From Omphiscola glabra (Eukaryota; Mollusca; Gastropoda; Lymnaeidae), in the NCBI GenBank assembly GCA_964017045.1, contig OZ024797.1, positions 18,507,307 to 18,571,306 of the forward strand: a DNA stretch of 64,000 nt. The letters are read 5' to 3'. The notes under the pieces were generated by a model. The model had not been told where the DNA came from. It ran no database searches and was given only the letters and a program-made list of their open reading frames with translations. The position numbers and the translations under genes are program-made. Below are positions 56,372-64,000 of this stretch, piece after piece; within the stretch, counting starts at the first letter, position 1, and the number at the start of each line of letters is the position of its first letter.

Positions 56372-56612
56372 TGTGCATTACATTGAAAGAGTTTGAGGAC
56401 CACTTCTCTGGTGGCATAACATTGAAAGAGTTTGAGGACCACTTCTCTGGTGGCACTACATTAAAAGAGTTTGAGGACCACTTCTCTGGTGGCATTAAAT
56501 TGCAAGAGTTTGAGGACCACTTCTCTTGTGGCACTACATTGCAAGAGTTTGAGGACCACTTCTCTGGTGGCATTACATTGCAAGAGTTTGAGGACCACTT
56601 CACTGGTAGCTC
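56372..56612 (+). repeat. 36-bp array, about 6.5 units
   Basis: Units contain ACATTGAAAGAGTTTGAGGA and CCACTTCTCTGGTGGC. GAAAGAG changes to GCAAGAG in the right half. Confidence 0.97.
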
Positions 56613-57019
56613 TTCACGAATATCTTGTTACTAGCCATTTTCGCCCGTCAGTAATGCCGGCTATAAATCCAAAAAGACATACAAGTACTTGTTGAGCATT
56701 ATTACATTTATTTGATGCAAATAAACTTGTGTATTCTTCACAATTTTCCTTCTCTGGCATTCAGTTACAGTCTTGGGTCACTAAACTAAATCAATTTGTG
56801 TTTGTGTGTTTCTTTTTGGGTGGTCTTCCTTAATGAGGCCGTCAAACGTCAATCAAAAGGGGCATAATCCTAGGCTTATAAAAAAAAATTAAAATCCATA
56901 TCTATGCACGTACACTTGTGTGAATGGGTCAAGACGTTGTAAAAAAATAAGAAAATTCACGTGATAGCAGTCACGTGATCAACACTCCTCACGTTATTCA
57001 CATATTGACATTTGCACGC
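56613..57019. other. Unique DNA
   Basis: No feature was recognised. Confidence 0.4.
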
Positions 57020-57292
57020 TGTCTTGGTGACTTCTGTCCTCTCCCAGTACCTTGTCTGGGTGACTTCTGTCCTCTCCCAGTACCTTGTCTTGGTGACTTC
57101 TGTCCTCTCCCAGTACCTTGTCTTGGTGACTTCTGTCCTCTCCCAGTACCTTGTCTTGGTGACTTCTGTCCTCTCCCAGTACCTTGTCTTGGTGACTTCT
57201 GTCCTCTCCCAGTACCTTGTCTTGGTGACTTCTGTCCTCTCCCAGTACCTTGTCTTGGTGACTTCTTTCCTCTCCCAGTACCTTGTTGACTT
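57020..57292 (+). repeat. 33-bp array, 8 units
   Basis: Units contain TCTTGGTGACTTCTGTCCTC and TCCCAGTACCTTG. Nearly identical. Confidence 0.98.
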
Positions 57293-57427
57293 GTCGCCCG
57301 GTATGAATGTTATAGCGACCATTTTTGTTCAAGAACGCAGTTTGGTTGGGGGAGGGGCGTGCTACAACTTTCCGAAATTAATGCAGGAATCTTTGGCGAG
57401 ATCATCATGAAATCATTTAGTATAACT

Positions 57428-58111
57428 CAGGATTCCCAAACACGCCCCCCCCCCAACCTGTTCTGCACCCTTTGAGAATCCCATGTGACCAGCCCCGCAT
57501 CTCTAACAAATAATTTGAGTCTGTGTTGCAAATCCTAAAAAATACAACAAAGAAACAAATAATTTTAAAATAGAAGTACACTGACTTCTAATGGTTTATT
57601 GAAAGACAAAGAGTACACAAAGTGTACAAAAAAAGTACACAAAGAGTACACAGAGAGTACTGTTGAAATTAGAGAAATAAAAAGACGTGCGACTTGTTAT
57701 AGAAATTGAATTGTTAATGAAGAAAACTAATAACTAAATCATAACTTAGAAGACAATGTTTTAAATCACACTCTTCCACACACCCCATGAAATACCACGT
57801 ACCCCTTGCAGTGCAACGTCACAGCCCCTGAAATTCCACATCACATTCCTTGAAATGCAACGTCACAGCCCCTGAAATTCCACATCACATTCCTTGAAAT
57901 GCAACGTCACAGCCCCTGAAATTCCACATCACATTCCTTGAAATGCAACGTCACAGCCCCTGAAATTTCACATCACATTCCTTGAAATGCAACGTCACAG
58001 CCCCTGAAATTCCACATCACATTCCTTGAAATGCTACGTCACACCCCTTGAAATGCCACAACCCCCCTCCCCCCTCAGGGCATAACGGACACCACAGGTT
58101 GGAGAATCCTG
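57428..58111. mobile_element. Possible hAT-like element with an internal 48-bp array
   Basis: Starts CAGGATTCCCAAACACG and ends CACAGGTTGGAGAATCCTG, an imperfect terminal inverted repeat (11 of 14). The interior holds an array (57790-58060) of units with CCTGAAATTCCACATCACAT and TCCTTGAAATGCAACGTCAC, about 5.5 copies. No target duplication was seen. Confidence 0.5.
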
Positions 58112-58244
58112 ATCAATGCTTTTCCTGGTTTATTGTCACCATATTTATGGAGTTTAGGTTCTGTTTTCAGATAGGAATTTGGAATACGGTAGGAATTTGG
58201 AATACGGTAGCCCAGTTATTATTTAATTTTATTAAAAAAGCATT

Positions 58245-58512
58245 TGAGATATTTGAGGGAATGATTTCAGTGGATAGGTTTGAGGGAATGATTTCAGTGG
58301 TAGGTTTGAGGGAATGATTTCAGTGGTAGGTTTGAGGGAATGATTTCAGTGGTAGGTTTGAGGGAATGATTTCAGTGGTAGGTTTGAGGGAATTATTTCA
58401 GTGGTAGGTTTGAGGGAATGATTTCAGTGGTAGGTTTGAGAGAATGATTTCAGTGGTAGGTTTGAGGGAATGATTTCAGTGGTAGGTTTGAGAGAAGGAA
58501 TTATGTGGTAGG
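58245..58512 (+). repeat. 26-bp array, about 10 units
   Basis: Units GGTAGGTTTGAGGGAATGAT plus TTCAGT. Confidence 0.97.
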
Positions 58513-58729
58513 TTTGTGGAAAGGTTTTTGTCTGCGGCAGGTTTGAGGTAGGAGTTGAGACAAAGGGATACTTATCGATGCCTATTTACAACTAGGGTCA
58601 ACAACCTATCAAGTCCCACAGGAAGTGACGTAGGTGGTCTCCTACAAGTATACAAGTGGTTTCCAGCCACTTACGTTGTACTTCAGTGGCTCGTGCCAAT
58701 CAAATATTGTATACAATATTTCAACTTTA

Positions 58730-59345
58730 ATGTGTGGGTTTTCTGGTATGTATATGTTTGGGTTTTCTTACATGTGTATATGTGGGTTTTATTACATGTG
58801 TATATGTGGGTTTTCTGGCATGTATGTGTGGGTTTTATGGCATGTATGTGTGGGTTTTCTTACATGTGTATATGTGGGTTCTCTTACATGTGTATGTGTG
58901 GCTTTTCTGGCATGCATGTGTGGGTTTTCTTACATGTGTATAAGCATGTTTTCTTACATGTGTATGTGTGGGTTTTCTTACATGTGAATGTGTGGGTTTT
59001 CTTACATGTGTATGTGTGGGGTTCTTATATGTGTATGTGTGGGTTTTCTTACATGTGTATGTGTGGGTTTTCTTACATGTGTATGTGTGTTTTTCTTACA
59101 TGTGTATGTGTGGATTTTCTTACATGTGTATGTGTGGGTTTTCTGGTATGTATGTGTGGGTTTTCTTACATTTGTATGTGTGGGTTTTCTTACATGTGTA
59201 TGTGTGGGTTTTCTTTTTCTGGCATGTATGTGTGGGTTTTCTGGCATGTATGTGTGGGTTTTCTGGCATGTATGTGTGGGTTTTCTGACATGTATGTGTG
59301 GGTTTTCTGACATGTATGTGTGGGTTTTCTTACATGTGTATGCGC
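58730..59345 (+). repeat. Array of 18- and 23-24-bp units
   Basis: GTGTGGGTTTTCTTACATGT plus GTAT units are mixed with a shorter GTGTGGGTTTTCTGGCATGT-AT form. Confidence 0.95.
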
Positions 59346-59384
59346 ACTTAAAGCCAGCATTAATTAACTTTTAAAAAAGTTTGG

Positions 59385-59672
59385 TTAACTGTGCGACGGC
59401 CGGTTAAATGGTAGACGGCCGGTTACCTGGGAGACGGCCGGTTAACTGTCAGACGACCGGTTAACTGTCAGACGGCCGGTTATCTGGGAGACGCCCGTTA
59501 ACTGTCAGACGGCCGGTTAACTGTGTGACGGCCGGTTAACTGCGAGACGGCCGGTTAACAGTGAGACGGCTGGTTAACTGCAAGACGACCGGTTAACTGC
59601 GAGTTGGCCGGTTAACTGTGAGACGGCCGGTAAACTGTCAGACGGCCGGTTAACTGTGAGACGGCCGGTTAT
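59385..59672 (+). repeat. 19-20-bp GC-rich array, about 15 units
   Basis: Units GACGGCCGGTTAACTGTGA with CAG, CGAG and GGGA variants. Confidence 0.95.
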
Positions 59673-60238
59673 TTTTGGGTGAGATCGATAGTTAATGTAG
59701 TCAAGTTTTGGCCAACATTATTTGATTAATTAGTGTTTTAAAATTAATTTAGTAATGTCTTTAATGATCTTTGTAATTATACAAATCTAGAATTTTGAAA
59801 TGTAGGTCAAGCAACGTCTGTCGTTATTGTATCCAGGAATTGCTTTTTTTTGTTTTGGCATCCGTCCGTCACACGGTGACGATGGTATGGAATTCGCAGG
59901 ACGAAATCCACACGGCCTGGGATTTTTCTTTCTAGGGTTATTAGCTGGTCCCCAACAGCAAATCGCCTCTCTCCACGCCGCTGGATGACCCCAAGGGAAC
60001 ATCATGGGGATGATACAGCTTGGCACCAGTGGCGTCGCAGGAGTTGTCGGAATGTTTCATTGTATCAATGTTATCCGCCTTTCGGGACTCCATCTCCGGG
60101 TTTGAATTCAGAGTTGCCTTCTCTTAGATGAGTTGCCGTCCAAGGAATGGTTTTGTATTATGTATATAAGTAAACGTTTAGGGTTAATATCGTAGTAATG
60201 TAACATGAACTTCTTTCAATGCCTTTTAAGTCATAATG
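59673..60238. other. Repeat-like unique segment
   Basis: 59860-60160 resembles the 3' part of a dispersed element (CCGGGTTTGAATTCAGAGTT followed by GATGAGTTGCCGTCCAAGG), but its ends were not found. Confidence 0.3.
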
Positions 60239-60239
60239 A

Positions 60240-60832
60240 GCAGAAAGAGAGAATGAGAACGAGAGAGAGAGGGGGGGAGAGGGAGAGAGAACGAGAGGGA
60301 GAGAGAACGAGAGGGAGAGAGAACGAGAGCAAGATAGACAGAGAGATCGAGAGAGAGAATGATATAGAGAGAAGAGAAAAAAAAGAGAGTGATAGAGAGA
60401 GAAGAGAAAAGAAAGAGAATGAGATAAGGAGAGAGAGATAACAAGAGCAAGATTGAGAAAGAACGAGAGAGAGAACGAGAGAGAGAATGATTGAGAGAGA
60501 AGAGAGAAGAAAGAGAGAGAACGAGACCACGATAAAGAGAGAAGAGAGAGAACGAGAGAGAGAACGAGAGAGAGAACGAGAGAGAGAACGAGAGGGGGAA
60601 CGAGAGAGGGAACGAGAGAAAGAATGATTGAGAGAGAAGAGAGAAGAAAGAGAGAGAACGAGACCACGATAGAGAGAGAGAAGAGAGAGAACGAGAGAGA
60701 GAACGAGAGAGAACGAGAGAGAGAACGAGAGAGAGAACGAGAGAAATAATGATTGAGAGAGAAGAGAGAAGAAAGAGAGAGAACGAGACCACGATAGAGA
60801 GAGAAGAGAGAGAACGAGAGAGATAGAGGACA
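60240..60832 (+). repeat. GA-rich array with larger repeated blocks
   Basis: GAGAGAGAACGAGAGA-type units. A block of about 130-160 bp (AATGATTGAGAGAGAAGAGA with AACGAGACCACGATA) occurs three times, near 60487, 60622 and 60747. Confidence 0.95.
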
Positions 60833-61664
60833 TTTGAAAAAGATACCACATCGGACTGAAAGGAATTTCTAATTGCCATATTGGTGTCATGTTTGCGAAA
60901 TCGTATAAACTCAGACTCGAGACAGAGGTGACAACGTACATGCATGTCTATAGAGCGAAAAGACATTTTTCTTGTCTACAACCACATTACGTCAGTTAAG
61001 CAAATTTTGTGCTCGCTTAGTTAATTAACCTTCCGCGCGAGTACCAGGGGTTAAGAGGATCATCTTTGGACGACCCTCCGTGACCTTGAGCGACGCCGCC
61101 GTCCGTGTGCCGCCACTCGCCTCTACGGACACTAGCCGACGTGAAGCGGTGGCCCAAGTGCAGCTTAATTTGTCTGCCTTCCAAACAAAGCAGGGCATGC
61201 GACCAAATTGGTCATTAATTGTTGGACGCGAGGGAAACCGTTGTGCTCACGAGCGATACAATCAGTGCTCACATCTCGAGGACCTGGTCGAGGGGCTTGG
61301 GGGGTGAGATCTGTAATGAGGCTTTCACAATAAGGCAACAGGAGTTGGCCGGCTTTTTATGTCATTTGAGGGGATTTTTTTGGAGGGGTGGGTGTGGGGG
61401 GGGGGGGATGTCGGACAGCGGGAGCCAGTAAAAATGTCAAGATTTACCCCATATAAAAAAGGGGTTTCATGTGGGGGGGGGGGGGGAAAGGGTCGTCCTT
61501 GACCAAAACATTGAGGGAAATTTTTGGCTTGGCTCATCGGCTTTCTGCCTTCTACACGCCACTCCACTAGAGCTGTATAGGAAACATCCTACATAGTGAG
61601 ATTTATCAAAAAATATACCGTACACTTGGCATATTATTATTAGTGAATATATTTTTTTAGTTTA
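60833..61664. other. Unique GC-richer segment
   Basis: 60985-61310 is unique DNA with clustered homeodomain-type cores (TTAATTAA, GCTTAATTTG, GGTCATTAATTG) and no coding signal. G runs lie at 61396-61409 and 61474-61486. It may be regulatory DNA. Confidence 0.3.
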
Positions 61665-61669
61665 TAATA

Positions 61670-61672
61670 CAC

Positions 61673-61751
<79 letters not shown>

Positions 61752-61755
61752 TTAT
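61670..61755 (+). repeat. TC/TA/GA compound microsatellite
   Basis: CTCTCT, then ATATAT, then AGAGAG; the outer parts are inverted copies able to form a hairpin. Confidence 0.97.
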
Positions 61756-61929
61756 AAATGTAAGGTAACACACACCATAATTCATGTACATCTACCATAT
61801 GTTACACGCGGTGTAGACTGTTGACCTTGACATATGTTATACATGTCAATATTTGCCAAGGCCGTATTTGACTTTTGGAAGACATTTGTGAATTTCTTGG
61901 CTTCATAGAAAGGATAAGAATAACGCGTG

Positions 61930-62420
61930 GGACCGCATTGTGATCATGGATGGCCCACAGTAGGACCGCATTGTGGTCATGGATGGCCCACAGTAGGACC
62001 GCATTGTGATCATGGATGGCCCACAGTAGGACCGCATTGTGATCATGGATGGCCCTCAGTAGGACCGCATTGTGGTCATGGTTGGCCCACAGTAGGACCG
62101 CATTGTGATCATGGATGGCCCACAGTAGGACCGCATTGTGGTCATGGATGGCCCACAGTAATACCGCATTGTGGTCATGGATGGCCCACAGTAGGACCGC
62201 ATTGTGGTCATGGATGGCCCACAGTAATACCGCATTGTGGTCATGGATGGCCCACAGTAGGACCGCATTGTGGTCATGGATGGCCCACAGTAGGACCGCA
62301 TTGTGGTCATGGATGGCCCACAGTAGGACCGCATTGTGGTCATGGATGGCCCACAGTAGGACCGCATTGTGATCATGGATCGCCCACAGTAGGACAGCAT
62401 TGTGATCATGGATAGTCCAC
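61930..62420 (+). repeat. 33-bp array, about 15 units
   Basis: Units contain GGATGGCCCACAGTAGGACC and GCATTGTGGTCAT. A two-unit composite (AGTAATACC variant) occurs twice. Confidence 0.97.
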
Positions 62421-62427
62421 TGTAGAC

Positions 62428-62647
62428 CAGTGCAACCCAAAGTGGTGGTCCGCGGACTTGGGCCGGTCCGCAAGCCCGCAGTTGCCGGACCGCGAAAGTT
62501 AACCATTTAAAAAAAAATAATTACAAATTGGGTACCGGTTTCTGTTACAATGCGGTTAATTCATACCGGTCCCCAACACTTATAAGCTTGAGAAGCACCG
62601 CCGAAGACATGTCACAATTTGAGCACCACTTTGGACATGTTCTAGTG
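62428..62647. mobile_element. Possible hAT-like MITE
   Basis: Starts CAGTGCAACCCAAAGTGGTG and ends CACCACTTTGGACATGTTCT-AGTG, an imperfect inverted repeat. It also has GGTCCGCGGACTTGG / GGCCGGTCCGCAAG inner repeats. Target duplication unclear. Confidence 0.5.
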
Positions 62648-62664
62648 GTCTAGCAATCTCTCGG

Positions 62665-62957
62665 TGGAGATGTTAGTGGAGATGTTAGTGGAGATGTTAG
62701 TGGAGATGTTAGTGGAGATGTTAGTGGAGATGTTAGTGGATATGTCAGTGGAGATGTCAGTGGAGATGTTAGTGGATATGTTAGTGGAGATGTTAGTTGA
62801 TATGTTAGTGGAGATGATAGTGGATATATCAGTGGAGATGTTAGTGGAGATGTTAATGGATATGTTAGTGGAGATGTTAGTGGAGATGATAGTGTATATG
62901 TTAGTGTATATGTTAGTGGAGATGTTAGTGGATATTTTAGTGGATATGTTAGGGGGG
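62665..62957 (+). repeat. 12-bp array, about 24 units
   Basis: Units GAGATGTTAGTG with GATATGTTAGTG and GTCAGTG variants. Confidence 0.97.
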
Positions 62958-64000
62958 AGACTGTGATGGCTGTATAGAATTGAACTTTTGTATATATTAA
63001 ATCAAATGTAAATTTCGGAAGAATAGTCTTTGAACAACGAAATAAAAACAAATACCAAAATTCCTGCAACAGTTGCAGCAGCAGCTGTCGGCGTGACTCG
63101 CTCTATTGATTTTGATACATCGCGCTCAAAAAGGGAAAGAAATGACAGGGGAAAAGGTGGGGAGAATAACACAATTCCCTCCCTTCTGTGTCCGGTTGTT
63201 TTACGTGTCTCGACTTGAGAAAACGTTCGGAAATTTATCAAGGGAGATTATCAGACTGTTTAATTTGCCTCCGCTGCCATATTGTACCTGGTCATGACAG
63301 TGGTAACCTTCACGGGGGAAAAGGAGGGGGGGGGGGGAGGAAAGAGTGGTTGGTCTCGATACCTGACTGCGCAGTCGTCAAGTACACGATCCGCACCGCG
63401 AATACCCGATTGTCTGAGGCAGAAAGTGTGAAAAGTATCGGCCGATTCTTTCAAAGCCATCCTTTATAACCTAGTATTTATTTGTCATATCTGGTCACAC
63501 AGAGTCGAAAGTGCTGTGATCTTTGATGTGTGTTGATAGTGGACCAGCGCCAGCAGCAATAACTCGTTGTGTCCAAGTCTCAGCTAATTCGAGTGCTGAA
63601 CAAAAGGCTTTACAGTTTAAAACGATATTGTCTTCGCATACGAATTTCATCCTACTGCACAGATATATGAAAATTTTCGCATGTAAATGATAATGTCCAC
63701 ACACATTAAGTACCATGTAAATTTTATTTCACCATATAACATAAAACAAGTGACTGTATAGAAAACGAATCAAATAATCGACATTCGTCGGCCCATCAAA
63801 TCGGCCCATGTGAATCTAGCATCCAATTGTCGATACTAACATTCAATTATCGATACTAAGATCCAATTATCGATACTAATTTTCGAACGCCACCGCCCTG
63901 CTCGGCAGCATCCCCTTTACCTGCAGACGACAGCGGAGAGAGACGTGCGGATGAATTATTATGAATGACTACGTCAAAGGAGAAGTCCCCGGTCCCGGGT
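62958..64000. other. Right-end unique DNA
   Basis: 63050-63470 is unique with a G run (63326-63339). 63820-63880 has three TTATCGATACTAA-type repeats. No gene was recognised. Confidence 0.4.

Noticed and set aside
60158..60966. Ser/Leu-rich minus-strand frames that look like membrane proteins
   Set aside because: They are translations of GA/TC-rich low-complexity DNA.
61802..62506. AIHDHNAVLLW repeat protein on the minus strand
   Set aside because: Translation of the 33-bp array with no supporting splice sites or domain.

Overview
This window is nuclear DNA of an animal, most likely a mollusc and probably a heterobranch gastropod. The grounds are: spliced genes with GT-AG introns, a SIX4/5-class homeobox exon, RTE-like and I-like LINE remains, many hAT-type MITEs, and three copies of an element whose ends match the horizontally transferred SPIN hAT family, which has been reported from a pond snail. 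The taxon is inference. A run of 200 N (45947-46146) marks an assembly gap.

Left part, 1-27.5 kb, plus strand. Two adjacent, related, intron-rich genes are reconstructed here. Gene A (exons 29-137, 6911-6992, 7561-7767, 9789-9961, 10932-11172; 5' end outside the window) encodes two carbohydrate-binding-like beta-sandwich modules followed by a dual-specificity-phosphatase fold. Its active-site loop reads ASRDGHGR instead of HCxxGxxR, so it should be a pseudophosphatase. Gene B (exons 13233-13523, 15662-15792, 17400-17502, with possible 3' exons near 24.8-25.2 kb and 27.24-27.31 kb and a polyA signal at 27469) carries the same module type. Intron phases agree at every junction called in gene A and in the first three exons of gene B. 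All these introns are filled with tandem arrays. Two arrays in gene A grew directly out of a splice site, one from an acceptor and one from a donor. They leave ten acceptors 33 bp apart and seven donors 45 bp apart, with the exon's reading frame open across both arrays.

Middle, 27.5-43 kb. This is repeat-rich intergenic DNA: an RTE-like LINE tail whose 3' end passes into an 18-bp minisatellite, two copies of a dispersed repeat, a GATA microsatellite, a degenerate minus-strand LINE with endonuclease, reverse transcriptase, RNase H and zinc-knuckle parts (33.0-36.8 kb), and many minisatellites.

Right part, 43-64 kb. The first coding exon of a SIX4/5 homeobox gene lies at 44408-45276 and ends at a consensus splice donor. 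Beyond it come the assembly gap, several MITEs, a decayed RTE-like LINE that contains a minisatellite made from its own coding sequence, and about twenty further tandem arrays. No tRNA, rRNA or CRISPR was recognised.

Tandem repeats with units of about 12-63 bp cover a large share of the window. The long repetitive open frames they produce on both strands are by-products of repeat units free of stop codons and were not annotated as genes.
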